Of a stretch of DNA of 60,000 nt, positions 1 through 14,012 are shown piece after piece (positions within the stretch are counted from its first letter, which is position 1; each line of letters opens with the position of its first letter). A program made the translations under genes and the position numbers. The notes under the pieces were generated by a model. The model saw only the letters and a list, made by a program, of their open reading frames with translations. It searched no databases and was not told where the DNA came from. The DNA comes from Chrysomallon squamiferum (lineage: Eukaryota > Mollusca > Gastropoda > Neomphalida > Peltospiridae): positions 28,366,946-28,426,945 of the forward strand of contig CM022665.1 in assembly GCA_012295275.1 (NCBI GenBank). The letters are read 5' to 3'.

Positions 1-68
<68 letters not shown>

Positions 69-87
69 CACACACACACACAGACAC
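1..87. repeat. (CT)n followed by (CA)n microsatellite
   Basis: An uninterrupted CT run fills bases 1-65 and continues into an imperfect CA run. The same CT-then-CA compound structure recurs at 10083-10193 and 28324-28431. The repeat is cut by the window edge. Confidence 0.95.
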
Positions 88-1408
88 ACATACATACGCA
101 GACGCAATATCAGTGTCACTTCTATTATTTACTGAACCTGGCTGGTACAGACCGTGAGAATAGACGATGGGACAGTAAAAACCGCTACATATTTATAAAT
201 GCTTATAACTTAACTACATAATTCATTTTATTTCTACACATTATAATGTGTAACCCATGGCAAGTCGACATTCAAAAAATGATTCGAAAAAAGGTAATGA
301 GAAGAAAAAAAGAAAAAGATTAAAGTGTCAGTGTTACAGAACTCTAACCCACTTCGTTATTAGTGACGCGCCGTGTTAGTAGACAAACAACTGAACCACA
401 GAATCGTATACACAGTCACGTCAAACTTGATTACAGCTCGTACATAAGTGACACGAAGTTTTTTTGGCCATGTCAAGTTATGCTCGCAGTAATGCATATA
501 ATTACCCATGTTAGTAAAACATGCAGAAAAACGTTATTTTAAATTTATATAAAAATGTGAGTAAAACGTGAATATCATATCACTGTTTTCTTTTACTTTT
601 TTTCTCCTTTTTCCTCTTTTTTTTTTTTTTATTTTTTATTCTTTTATTTTTAAATGAATAACGCTAGAATTATTTCTGAAGACATTTGAATTATATCTTT
701 CAAACAGTTACTACAAAAGACTTTAATCTCCCTGCTTGATATTTGTCTAGTATTAATTTTCAGAAACACTTTAGCTAATTTTAATGGTAAAAAATGGAAA
801 TCTTTATTTTTTTTTTTTTTTTCTGCTAGACGTTCGTGAAGAATCTTACTTAAACTAACATATTCTTGATAGAGATTTCATAAAGTTTTTTTTTTTAAGT
901 TTTTTTAATCTCAATCAAGACTTCTCATGCTTACAATTTCTTCAAAGTTTTGTGTACATTCTGAATTAAATCGCTTATTCTGTGGTTTCACAAAAAAAAA
1001 AAAAAAAAAAAAAATTCTTAAATCTGGAACATGTCTTTTCATGCTAACACTTTCCCTAAATATCTTAATTTAAGAGATTATCTTTTCATGCTAATCGTTT
1101 TCTCAAAAAGTCTGCTGCATTTAAATCGTATCTGTTCGTATGCAAAACAATTTCCCCAATAAACGTCATCAAAATGACGACACGTTCACGCTAGCAGTTT
1201 CTTTAAATGTCTTTTCTTCACAAAGTCTTTATCTCTTGTCCTTACTTGCGAACAAATTTCATTGAAATTCTTCACACGAATCCTGTGTGTTTCTGTCACA
1301 GACTTTGTAACAGACTATACACTATAACATCATCGTCCGATCACGTAAAGTTTTTTTCTTTCTCGCAATTTGCTTTTCGTCATCACGTTTCTAACGTGTA
1401 GCGGCCTC
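88..1408. other. AT-rich 3' flank of the ATF3/JDP2-like gene
   Basis: No gene is seen here. The part next to 1408 should hold the 3' UTR of the minus-strand bZIP gene, but I could not fix a poly(A) site. Poly-T and poly-A runs occur near 615-630, 805-822 and 990-1013. The 64-codon plus-strand ORF at 1207-1401 has no recognisable features. Confidence 0.5.
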
Positions 1409-2958
1409 TCAAGAATTGTTGAGTTTTCTGATTTTCGGACACACTATGTGATGAACTTTTATCACTTCTTCAAGATGTTCTCTCTCGTCCTGCAGCCTCT
1501 GAACCTCGTCCTGTAGAGACAGTCTGCGGTTTTCCAGACGTTCTATGTTCTGAAATACACAAGTGGCAAAACTATTAGTGTTAACTGGGTAACTGAATGA
1601 CGTTTGTCGTTTTGTTGTCTGTTTAGATATGTATTTGTTTTCTTCATTTTATTATTATATCATCATCATCATCATCATCATCATCGTGACATTTGTATGA
1701 AAATAGATACTATAATTATTACTGTCATCATCATTATCGCCAAGTTATTTTCTTTTTCGTTTTACCTTCTTCAACTTCTCTTCCTGTCACTAGAAATTAT
1801 TTTTATTCAATTTTATTGTCATTATCACACAATCCTCGTCTGTACGTTTACTTCTTAAAACAACACTGATATCAGCTAAAAATTATCTAATTTATTTAAA
1901 ACACTTACATTTTCCAAATAGTCTATCTTTTTCTGTTTCTTCTCGCGACATTTTTGGGCGGCCAAACGATTTTTTTCTCTTCTCTCTTCGCGCTGTTTCC
2001 TTTCTTCTTCTGACAGCTGTTAGACAATGTATTAAAACATGTTAGAGAAAATCCGAGTAAAACAAATGAAACACACACAAAATTATAATTTAAAAAAAAT
2101 GAAAATTTTAAAATATATTTTCTCTCTTTGTATATTATTTCAGTTTTATTTTATTTTATTTATTTTTTAAATTTTATTATTATTTTTATTTTTTATTTTT
2201 TTTAAAATGAAATTATGAATGTACAGAAACGGTCAGACTTGTACATATTTTTTACAGCATTGATGATCATCAGTGAAAATCATTTATATATATATATATA
2301 CACATACATATACACACACACACGTCTGTTCATACATTCATTTAGTTAATGTTTCAGTCATTTATTTATTTACTGTTTTATTATTTATTTATTTATCTAT
2401 ATATCATCAGTAACATCACTGGTATCATTATATTAACTTTTGTATCGCTGTTTGACTGATATACTGTTATCATAGTGGTGGTCCTCAATTGATTTTTATA
2501 TAGATTTTGTTAGTTTTTCTTTGGTGGTATGTCGCGGTTGTTTTCAAATCAGAACTTCATTGTTTATTTACCTTTTCGTCGTGTGTGGGCTGCTCGAAGA
2601 TGACTTGCAATTCCCGCTTCCCAGAGTCAAGTCTTTTCTTCTGTATTCTCGACTTCAGCTCGACCTTGACAACGTCAGACACCGATTCCGCCCGAGATGT
2701 TGCCGTTAAACAGCTGTCCTGAAAAACATCCACGTCAGTGCTGTTGCTTTCGTCTTGCACTTCAACCACGCGGTCCATCCAGGGAGGGTTGCTTCCTTCG
2801 TCGCTGTAGAAGCTGTCAAAGAACTCGTCATTGGCATTCAGTCTGATGGTTGGCTCGATGCTGTCGTTTGACGTGGACGGCGCTGGATCGCCGTCGACGT
2901 TCCAGACACCAGAAGACATAATGTTGGTGAAAATCTCGTAAGCAGGAGAGTTCTTCAT
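1409..2958 (-). CDS. atf3: ATF3/JDP2-like bZIP transcription factor (three coding exons)
   Basis: This is a nuclear bZIP factor expected to bind CRE/AP-1 sites as a dimer. The coding exons, in transcript order, are 2958-2572, 2016-1909 and 1549-1409. They give 211 residues. Every intron is GT-AG and phase 0. Residues 97-119 (VKVELKSRIQKKR...GKRELQV) resemble the conserved segment just before the basic region of ATF3/JDP2. The basic region has the invariant N-x-x-A-A-x-x-C-R signature at N145-R153. A perfect heptad zipper follows at L163, L170, L177, L184, L191 and H198. The tail after it (HHIVCPKIR) matches the position of HRPTCIVR in ATF3/JDP2. The 108-bp middle exon has the same size as the basic-region exon of vertebrate Fos, from memory. 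I chose the start at 2956-2958 because the exon opens only two to five bases upstream of it. The alternatives are JDP2 or another Fos/ATF3-superfamily member. Intron 2 (2017-2571) and intron 3 (1550-1908) hold only AT-rich sequence and a short (ATC)n. Confidence 0.85.
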
Positions 2959-3210
2959 AACTGCTGGAAAGAAAACCAAAGTTTCATTAAGAAGAACGCA
3001 GCTGTTGTTAATCTGCAGGTGCTGTGTTTTCCAGCCAGGTAACAGTGAAAGTCAAGTCTCACACAGAGGAACGAGAAGCGTCACGTTAAGATTTACGTCA
3101 GCGTAGCACTGGACGGTTATTAACGTGCCACTTCAAAAACGCTGATACCCAAACAGCTAAAAATATCGATTGTAGAGTGACGATTAAGGCTTCGTGTAAT
3201 TATTATGGAA

Positions 3211-3725
<515 letters not shown>

Positions 3726-4099
3726 CATATAAATAATATTAGACAGACATGCACAGACATACACACACCTACCTAATCTAAGTTATCAGTACCGGGTTAC
3801 TGTATCAGTTCGTGTCCGGCATGGCACGACCCTGTAGAGTTTCAAACGTATTGCGAAATAGGCCACGTAGGATTGGTTCTGTTTACACCAAAGCCGTCAG
3901 TAAAGGTCTGTTTGATTTGGCTAAAAGATCAAGGACAGCGGCCTAATGCTATTGTTTGTATTTTATAGCAACCGAGCCTAGCAACCTTACAACAAACCAA
4001 AATAGTCTTGCTCCTTGCGTTTAATACTCTGATTAATTAATAATATAGAAATGTCAGATTAGGGTGTGTATGGAGGGTGATCTTTTAAATTTGTCCGGT

Positions 4100-4216
<117 letters not shown>

Positions 4217-4631
4217 TTATGGATATGTACGTAGGCTTACTTATAAACATTACGTTATATTATGTGAGTATGTAGACACACACGCATAACTATTAACACA
4301 TACAGGTATACACATGAACATATACACACACACACACACACACAACACACAGTTTCTGACTTTCCTAATACTATATAATTACTGTCTAGTTTTAGACATG
4401 GCTATTTCAAACAAGCCTACAAAAATATGTCCTGATTCAACCACACCTTAGCAGGATACACCCACTTTCTTTAGTATATCCTATTACATCATTATATATA
4501 AACTAATAATTATAATATTTTAAAAACAAAATAAAACGTTTTGCTATTGTATCAATTTTATTTGCCTCCAATCCAGGAACATATAATGTAGATTTAAAAT
4601 AATATATGAATTTTATAGATACGAATATTTT

Positions 4632-4632
<1 letters not shown>

Positions 4633-4685
<53 letters not shown>

Positions 4686-4863
4686 TAATGACTATGATGA
4701 TGATGAAGATGATGATGTTAAATAAATAACACGGCATATTAATATTTCTACTACTGCAACTACTACTACTACTATTACTACTATTTTTGTATTGCTATTA
4801 GTTCAATTACATTTCTACTAATAATAATACTAGTCTTATAATAATAATAATATCAACAATAGC

Positions 4864-4897
<34 letters not shown>

Positions 4898-4925
4898 TAG
4901 TAGAAGTAGTAGAACTAGTAGTAGC
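4633..4925. repeat. (AAT)n and (ACT/AGT)n trinucleotide cluster
   Basis: AAT runs at about 4633-4680 and 4862-4898 surround degenerate ACT/ATG triplets, within the first intron of the ATF3/JDP2-like gene. Confidence 0.9.
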
Positions 4926-5054
4926 GCAGCATATTATACAGTTAATTAACTCTTTTTCTACATATTTTCACTTTTGAATACTATTTCGTCAGCCCTATTT
5001 CTCGCGACTGACTACGGAAAAATGAAAGAGAAACAAAGTCACGTGTTCACTTAC

Positions 5055-5096
5055 CTGATGGAAACAAGTTGTCACTGTCGAAACTGAATCAATCAT
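5055..5096 (-). promoter_or_regulatory. Upstream ORF in the leader of the ATF3/JDP2-like mRNA
   Basis: An ATG at 5096-5094 opens a frame of 14 codons (MIDSVSTVTTCFHQ) that reaches the exon end in phase 0. With either possible acceptor (exon 2 starting at 2963 or 2960) the frame then reads TTA TGA. That stop overlaps the main start as ATGA. Such a uORF could lower main-frame translation and allow reinitiation. uORF control is established for ATF4 and ATF5; its use here is inference. Confidence 0.5.
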
Positions 5097-5195
5097 CTCA
5101 CAGTTGGACCGGCCAGCCTTTGATTTTAATTTTTGGATTAAGAAATCTGATAAATCTGGAGACAACCTGTTCGTGGTCTAGGTATTTTGTGTCTA
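5055..5195 (-). other. Predicted non-coding first exon of the ATF3/JDP2-like gene
   Basis: The exon end is set by the strong donor at 5054/5055. The start is approximate, about 25-30 bases downstream of a TATA box at 5220-5227. The sequence is non-repetitive and less AT-rich than its surroundings. No frame continues open into the bZIP frame, so it is read as 5' UTR. It carries an upstream ATG at 5094-5096. Confidence 0.6.
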
Positions 5196-5219
5196 AATAT
5201 CAGGTATACCGGCTTGAGG

Positions 5220-5227
5220 TTTTATAG
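5220..5227 (-). promoter_or_regulatory. TATA box of the ATF3/JDP2-like gene
   Basis: The minus strand reads CTATAAAA. It lies about 165 bp upstream of the splice donor of the predicted first exon and just downstream of a MEF2 site, an E-box and a CRE, as expected for a core promoter. Confidence 0.65.
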
Positions 5228-5245
5228 CAGGGAAACACTAAAAGG

Positions 5246-5255
5246 CTATATTTAG
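5246..5255 (-). promoter_or_regulatory. MEF2 consensus site in the ATF3/JDP2-like promoter
   Basis: CTATATTTAG matches the MEF2 consensus YTAWWWWTAR in full. It sits about 20 bp upstream of the TATA box. A near-CArG sequence, ACTATTTAGG, lies at 5301-5310 with one mismatch to CC(A/T)6GG. Confidence 0.5.
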
Positions 5256-5272
5256 ATAGCGAGTTACCGCCG

Positions 5273-5301
5273 CACGTGACAACAGCCGATGTGTGACGTC
5301 A
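5273..5301. promoter_or_regulatory. E-box and perfect CRE in the ATF3/JDP2-like promoter
   Basis: CACGTG lies at 5273-5278, and the palindromic full CRE TGACGTCA at 5294-5301, about 70 bp upstream of the TATA box. ATF/CRE sites are known in vertebrate ATF3 promoters and allow autoregulation. That this site works in the same way is inference. Confidence 0.6.
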
Positions 5302-5339
5302 CTATTTAGGTCAGGGACTTTCTGGAAAGGTACATTATT

Positions 5340-6474
5340 ACCAGTACACCAACCAGACCATCTGTAACAAAAAATAAATTTATTTAACCAAACTCTGTGA
5401 TAATTTAAATTTTTATTGTAATTTATAACAGTTGTTGGTTTCAAATTATGCGAATCTGTGGAAGTTTTGTGATTAAAGTAAGAATTTAAAACAGCGACGG
5501 CCGATTTTCACAGTTGACTTAAAAAAAAAAATGTTTTTACGGTGACTCAGGCCAACGTGGCAGTTAGTCATAGAAATTTCATTCATACGGCTGAAACCTT
5601 TGATGTGTTGTCAACGATTGAAGGTCATTCGACCAAAACAATCTCGTTTCATCATGCAGTCCTCACTATGGATAAATAACAATCTTCGATTTTTATTACT
5701 AAAAAAAAAAGAAGAGAAGAATATCAACATAAACATTTTTCATAAACATAATAAATTTATCAGTCCATTCTGTTCTTCATTTAACAAATTAAAAATTAGC
5801 AATTTTATAATTACGATAAAAATAAATTCGTCTAGTCACCTATGGCAAATGTATACATGTGTGTACGTATGACTAATGTTTCCTGTTATTAAATACGGGT
5901 ATCCCAATTGTCACCCCACTCAATAGAGACATCTCTAAGTTATTAATATGTCGTTGTGGTCACTGCAAGGTAAGACAAACTTTATTAATTATTTATTTAA
6001 TTAAAAACAGCTTTAATGCATTTATTGATTGGTGTAGGGTTTGCTATTTGCATTTATATGGACATTTGTTTTAAATACATTAATGCAATTTCTCGTGTAT
6101 GCAGTTATATGTGTGTGTGTGTGTGTGTGTGTACGTGGGGGGTTGTATTGATGGATGATGGATGGGTGGATGTTCATATTTACATATACTTACGGCTTAT
6201 ATTTATAAAGTAATTGAATAATCGTATAAAACGGTTAAAACTGATGACTTAACATTATTAGGTTAGATCGATGTTTGGACATTACTAATCAGTCGACATT
6301 AAACTTTTAACTGTAAATGAAATAAAAGATTTTTTAAATTTATTTATTTAACCATCCCAGTACTGGATCGTTTGTCCGACAGTCTGTCCGTCAATCCTAT
6401 TATTTGTCCGTCGCCAATCTGTCTGTTTTGGGTACGTTTTTGTTGTTGTTGATATTGTTGTTATTATTACTATT

Positions 6475-6513
<39 letters not shown>

Positions 6514-7302
6514 ATTTTTATTAATGTTGTTGTCGCAGTAGTAATCATGGTTATGGTGGCTGTAGTTGTAGTAGTCGTTGTTGTGTAATATTCGTACTAG
6601 TAGTAGTAATTCGTAGTACAGGTTGTCGTTGTGGTAACAGTAGCTGCAGCAGTATCGATGAGAGAGTTGTTTATTGTGAAGGAGAACATACATTTCTGAC
6701 ATGGATGTTTAGTCATTTGATCGTAATTGTTGAAATTCAGCTAAATCGCCATATTGTTATTGTCCAGTTTACGTATAACTGACAAGTGTTCGTAAACATT
6801 GAAAAATGACGATATTTGCTATTTATACACGTCTATGTTAATGGTTACTAATTCGATATAAATAGAAATGACCCGCTATGACTAAGCACTGACGCATGCG
6901 CCTTTCGGACGTATCGCTTTTAGGTGATTCCCCTGGTTGAATTAGCTTTTAAAATAAACGTGGCTTGTTAAAAAAACACAAAAAAACAGCAACGTGTAAG
7001 ATCCTAGATTCGTCACGTACTCCCTACATATGACGCTATATATATATATATATATATAAAAAAATAGGCGTATGTATTTTATTATATTATTATTTATTTC
7101 TTTATTGTCCATTTATTTATTTATTTATTTATTTATTTTCAAAGCGTCTTCTTTGATACTATTATATGTTTAATATAATAAAATATACCCTCTTTCCTGT
7201 TTTGTCTCTCTGTTTCATCTACATATTTATATTGGTGATGCACAGACAGACATGTACTAAAGCCTAGGAAACAAGCAGACACACATATCTGTATAAAAAT
7301 AT

Positions 7303-7306
<4 letters not shown>
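5340..7306. other. Upstream flank of the ATF3/JDP2-like gene, no gene seen
   Basis: This is mostly AT-rich intergenic sequence. It contains a perfect AP-1 site TGACTCA at 5543-5549, a short GT run near 6112-6133, and a (TTG)n tract at 6477-6513 with degenerate TAG/TTG triplets to about 6650. The 90-codon ORF at 5600-5872 is compositionally unremarkable and is not called. Confidence 0.5.
6477..6513. repeat. (TTG)n microsatellite
   Basis: About 12 uninterrupted TTG units. The poly-Thr and poly-Asn frames over this interval are repeat translations. Confidence 0.95.

Positions 7307-7393
<87 letters not shown>
7307..7393. repeat. (GA)n microsatellite
   Basis: A long, nearly perfect GA run that follows ATATATAC. 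It is the source of a Ser-Leu repeat frame on the minus strand. Confidence 0.97.
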
Positions 7394-7394
<1 letters not shown>

Positions 7395-7734
7395 CAGTAA
7401 ATCTCAGTATCATACCTTTTAAAATCTTTTTGCATACCTAGTCCAAGTTTATAAACACCAATACCTTTATCAACATATTATTTTCACTTGTACCAAATAT
7501 GATACTAAGTCGCTTGACCATATTTGGTAGGTACGCATTGTTGCTGTGTCATTTTGTTTCACTGCCTAAACGTCACGGATCGCTGGAGTTATGTGTGAAT
7601 AGTTGTAGTCTTTCGGTGTCATTGATTTAGTTCCGGGCTCATTCTCTGTGTTGCTATTGCTGTTGTTGTTGTTGTTGTTGTTAAACTGATTAGTTAGACA
7701 GACTATTGGTTCATCCAGACAGACACACAAGTAT

Positions 7735-8130
7735 ACACACACGCATACATACATACATACACACATGCATACACACATACATACATACACACATACATAC
7801 ATACACACATACATATATACATACATATATACACACACATATATAATACATATATATATATATATACATACGCACGTACATACATACATACACACATAGA
7901 TACATACATAAATACACGTATATACATGCATGCACACATACATACATACATATATCTATATATATATATACACACACAAATACATATATGCATACACTCA
8001 CATACACATTACACATACACACATATACATACATACAAACACACACATACATTCATACTTATATGTATACACATAGATACATACATACATACATACATAC
8101 ATACATACATCCAAACATAAATACGTACAT
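7735..8130. repeat. (CATA)n / (CA)n / (TA)n imperfect repeat block
   Basis: About 400 bp of interrupted CATA tetranucleotides with CA and TA segments. The Tyr/Val/Cys-rich ORFs on both strands come from it. Confidence 0.95.
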
Positions 8131-8309
8131 CTACCCATCCATCAATCCATCTATGCATAAACACTTTATATATTAATCATATGAATCGAATGAAAAATAA
8201 ATTGTTTTCTTTCCTTCTGTTCTATTAATCAAGGTGAACTGTTTTAAGGTATACCTAATAGACGCACACTTTCATGCCGACAAGAAAACATCTACCTTTA
8301 GTGTGTTGG

Positions 8310-8445
8310 CTTAAACACACCATTATTATTGTTATCTGCCTTTATAAGACTCGAACCGCGATATATCACGTGTGTCTCGTACTGCCTTGTATGGTTATCG
8401 ATTAGCTCGATGTGGTCTTTCTCACAGTGGTGACTGTTTGAAATA
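8310..8445 (-). mobile_element. Decayed tRNA-related SINE or tRNA pseudogene
   Basis: On the minus strand a perfect pol III B-box-like core, GGTTCGAGTC, occupies 8357-8348. About 40 bases upstream, GAGCTAATCGATAACC (8408-8393) resembles a degenerate A box. The spacing fits a tRNA-derived promoter. Between them, GGCAGTACGAGACACACG resembles the anticodon-arm region of tRNA-derived SINEs. The 3' side runs into a short AAT-rich tail. I could not fold it into an intact cloverleaf, so a functional tRNA is unlikely. The family is not identified. Confidence 0.45.
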
Positions 8446-10195
<1,750 letters not shown>

Positions 10196-10264
10196 TTTAT
10201 ATACGCATATATAAACACATACGCTAACTATTTTCTATCAAATCGTTATTTTCTCCATTCCGTT

Positions 10265-10380
10265 CTTACTACTAGTACGGCCTACTTTTTCACGGCGGAG
10301 CAGACTGAATTAAAAGGACTTTCCCAGAGCAGTGTGTGACCTCATTATATAACGTCAGCGTGTGTGATTCTGTGCACGTA
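10265..10380. promoter_or_regulatory. Promoter- or enhancer-like unique island
   Basis: This non-repetitive segment holds GGACTTTCCC, whose reverse complement GGGAAAGTCC fits the NF-kappaB consensus. It also holds TATATAA (readable on either strand) and an ACGTCA half-CRE within about 50 bp. No exon with open frame and donor was found on either side, so it is only a candidate. Confidence 0.3.
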
Positions 10381-11644
10381 CTAATTTTAAAACTAAACCT
10401 TTGTTTTGTTTTGTTCGTGATGGTCAATATCCGATTAATGTTTATGTATGCCAAGGAGAGATGAACACGGATAATATTATTTAAACAATTTTTTATTTAT
10501 TTTTAATTTTAATTTTTTTTATTTTTTAGTTGAGAGTGTAAGAGTTTTTTGTTTGTTCTTTTGTTGTTTTATTTAGATTGTGTGTATAAGAACGAGAGTC
10601 AAATGCATGTAAGTGTATGTGTGCAAGAAATTGTTATCTAAATGTCAGTATTTACGTAACTTTCTGTTGACCGTTTTTGTGTATGCATATGCATATGAGA
10701 GACATTATGATAGGTACGGAAAAGTACGTCTGTGTGCACATGAATGAAAAGAAATAGGTTTTAATGTCATGGACATAAAATATTGTGCAATTTATGTGCG
10801 CAAACATTTTTTTTTTTTCGTCTTTATTTTATTTTATTTTTTTTTTTTTTTTTTTATTATTATTATTTTTTTTTATTTATTTATTTTGTTTTTGTTTGTT
10901 TGTTTGTTTGTTTGTTTGTTTTTGTTTTTTTAAATATGAAATTCTTATCCACCTTTGTGTCTTTAATCCTGGAACTTTTGTATAAGAAATCATACTATTG
11001 TTGGTGGAGGAGTTAGTTTATTTTTGGTATACTCAGGATTTATTCCATTATTATTATTTTAAATTTTATTTTTATTTTTTTTATTTTTTTTTTTATATTA
11101 ACATTTCCTGACAATGTCCAGTGAAAGCTCGTTGTATATTCTCGCATGTTACGGCGACGTACAAGAAACGATTTTGATTTCAAGGTTTTTTGACAATTAT
11201 ACACAAAGTATTTGGTACCCCAAAAAACAACTAAATAAACTTGACCTTTTTCAACAACAACAGTAACAACAACCATATATATTACATATATACATGTACA
11301 TACATACATACATATACATATATAATGATGAATAAAAAATATAAAATAAATAAATAGGCCAAATAACTGAAGAAAAAACAATGTCACTAACACTCTGGCG
11401 TGTGACAGTGTAACTACGTACGTGGGTGGAAAGATGACGACTGGTTCAAGATTTAATCTGCATCGTGGGCGATTATAACAGTCACGTGATATCTATTTTA
11501 AACGATGAACATCACCTTGAACTAAATTATGTCAAACTGACCTAACAAACTTTTTGTACTATGTTTGTATGAGAGCCGGTCTGCATTATAAGTCCGTGTC
11601 CTATATAAAACAAATATTTCAATATACAGTGATTATAGTTATTG
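10381..11644. other. AT-rich intergenic, no gene seen
   Basis: T-rich sequence with (TTTG)n occurs at about 10808-10925, and poly-T/TTTA at 11055-11095. The ORFs here (Phe-rich 10783-11016, and 117 codons at 11040-11393 on the minus strand) have no recognisable domain. Confidence 0.5.
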
Positions 11645-11887
11645 CTAGTGGTAGCAGCAGTAGCAGTGGCGGTGTAGTAGTAGTTGTTGTAATAGTAGCA
11701 GTAATAATAATTACATTAGAGATAACAGTAGTTCTTGTAGTTCAATCAGTAATGACAGTAGTAATAAATTTTATGCTAATGGATTAGTAGGAGTAGTAGT
11801 AGTAGTAGTAGTAGTAATAACAGTAGCAGCTGCAGTAGTAGTAGTAATAACAGTAGCAGCAGCAGTAGTAGTAGTAATAATAACAGA

Positions 11888-11918
<31 letters not shown>

Positions 11919-12165
11919 ATAATAATAATAACAGTAGCAGCAGCAGTAGTAGTAGTAGTAGCAATAACAGTAGCAGCAGCAGTAGTAGTAGTAGTAGTAA
12001 TAGTAATAACAGTAGCAGCAGCAGTAGTAGTAGTAGTAGCAATAACAGTAGCAGCAGCAGCAGTAGTAGTAGTAGTAATAATAGTAATAACAGTAGCAGC
12101 AGCAGCAGTAGTAGTAGTAGTAATAACAGTAGTAGTAGGAGGAGGAGCAGTAGGAATAGTAGAAG
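11645..12165. repeat. (AGT)n/(AGC)n trinucleotide satellite with higher-order pattern
   Basis: About 500 bp of triplets are arranged in a recurring block of AGT units, AATAAC, then AGTAGC/AGC units, repeated roughly ten times. The uninterrupted poly-Leu frame at 11776-12042 on the minus strand is a by-product of the triplet period and is not a gene. Confidence 0.93.
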
Positions 12166-12904
12166 AGTTTATAATACTAGTCTTAATAGTATAATAATAG
12201 TAATTATAATAGTTGCAGTAGCAGTAGTAAAGGTTAAAATGTTGATGATAGATGTAGGAAGTGATATTTGATGGGTTGGTGAAAGCAGTAGTTGCTGGTT
12301 TGTTGATAGCAGTAGTTGTTGTGTTGGTGAAAGCAGTAGGTGTAATAATAACAAAAACCGTAATGAGCGAAAAAGCATTGCCAACGGTAACATTTAGTTT
12401 TGTTATAGTGATGACAGGATAGTATTAACAGAAGTAATAATGAGAGAGGACAGTGGTAATGGCAGCATAAGTAGTAATTACTGTGATAGCAGTATTACAC
12501 CAGTAGCAGAATTGGTCGTAGAAATCTGTTAACTCAAGATATGATGGAACATCTAGTAAAAATAAACACCATCAAGTATTTTACGTGTTCAAACCTGTGG
12601 AATGGGAATGGAAACTCAGTTTAACGTGATAATTTGTTCATGTTAAAGTTACAAAGTATGGGGACTCAGTTTGTGTAGTTCCGTAATCGTGCTATATAAA
12701 ACATAATTATTTGGCAGAAGGCATTACATTTTTGTAAATAAATAAAGATTTTAAAGCACACAGAATCTAAATTTTAATTAAAAATCTCAGGGATCGTTGT
12801 CATAGTGCCAGTATTTAAAGTGCTTGTTATCTTGTCTAGGATTTTGAACACTGTAACAAGAACTGGTAAATTTTAAACAATACGCCATTAATGACATAGA
12901 TTAC
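12166..12904. other. Degenerate triplets then unique AT-rich sequence
   Basis: AGT/AAT-like triplets decay to about 12500. The rest is AT-rich without a supported gene. Confidence 0.5.
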
Positions 12905-13030
12905 ACTTCCTAATAAAGGTACACATGCACACACACACACACATACATACATACATACATACATGATACATACATACATACATATATACATACATACATA
13001 CGTACGTACGTACGTACATACATACATAAA
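12905..13030. repeat. (CA)n, (CATA)n and (CGTA)n microsatellite
   Basis: CA and CATA units contain a short perfect CGTA run near 13000-13016. Confidence 0.93.
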
Positions 13031-14009
13031 TTAGTACGTTAGTAAAATATAGTCCGTTTGTATCCGTAAAAAGAAATGTCTGTAATGAAATACAGTTTCA
13101 TGAATAACCGGGTTTTGCGTTAAAATACAGGCGAGATCATCGTCGTCACAGTCGTCAAACTTTGCATTTTTTGTGTGTTTTTTTATTATTACTATTTTGT
13201 GTTTTTATTATTTATTTTTTTTTACATAAAATTTCAAAAATAATCTGCTACATAAAAAGTATTACTTATAATGTTAATCAAATGGTAAGACTAACGAAGT
13301 CAAATTTAGTCAGGATATTAACTGTTGTGATTCTGACTAATTATAATTACTCTCACTTATACAGTGGTCATACAAAATTACTGCAGAATAGTTGTAGTAC
13401 AAAGTACAATCATGGCGGCACTGAGCGCAGTACTGGTAGTGGTTGTCATGGTGATAGTTTAAATTTAGTAGCAGCAGCACTAGTACAAGCAGTGGTAGTA
13501 GTAGTAGATGAATAAAAAGAAACAATGGTAGTAAATAGTAATACTAGTAGTAGTGTTAGTAATGTGTATTAGTATTAGCAGAACAAGAAGCAATAGTAGG
13601 TTTAGTGTAGAAGTAGCAGTAACACTAGCAGCAGAAGAAGAAGAAGCAGTATTAGTATAAGAAGTAGCAACAGCTTATAGATGGGTGTTTATTGGAGAGT
13701 TTCGTGTACACAAAAAAGTATTTCAGCATAAAATTGTTAAAATATTAAATAAAACAATCTGCAGACTATCCGCATAAGTTATACATGAAATAAAAACGGA
13801 TTTCTTGTTTTCACTTGAACTCCATTCTAAGGCTATCTCATTACATTCCAAAATCCGAGTTACTTAGGACTCAGCCATTTCAAATAAGGGATGCTGACCC
13901 TGCAGTAATATTATAATAGTAGTATCATTAATTGTAGTATTACATATAGTAGTAGTAGCAGCAGCAGCAGTAGTAGTAGTAATGGTGAAGTTCTGAAACA
14001 AGAACAACA

Positions 14010-14012
<3 letters not shown>
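13031..14012. other. Intergenic with scattered AGT/AGC triplets
   Basis: Degenerate AGT/AGC triplets lie at about 13420-13680 and 13920-13985, with unique sequence between. The 117-codon ORF at 13162-13515 spans AT-rich and triplet sequence and shows no domain. Confidence 0.5.

Noticed and set aside
2507-2722. Plus-strand ORFs over the ATF3/JDP2-like exon
   Set aside because: They are antisense shadows of the coding exon at 2572-2958. The same holds for 19227-19454 and 20892-21086 over Fos and for 55940-56143 over the GPCR.
5600-5872. 90-codon ORF near the ATF3/JDP2-like promoter
   Set aside because: Lys/Asn/Ile-rich AT-composition ORF on the strand opposite the gene, with no features.
8348-8408. 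Functional tRNA gene
   Set aside because: The B box is perfect, but the A box is degenerate and no acceptor or anticodon stem could be paired, so it is treated as a SINE or pseudogene.
11776-12042. Uninterrupted poly-leucine ORF of 88 codons on the minus strand
   Set aside because: It is a translation of the AGT/AGC triplet satellite. The triplet period keeps the frame open by itself, and no flanking coding sequence exists.
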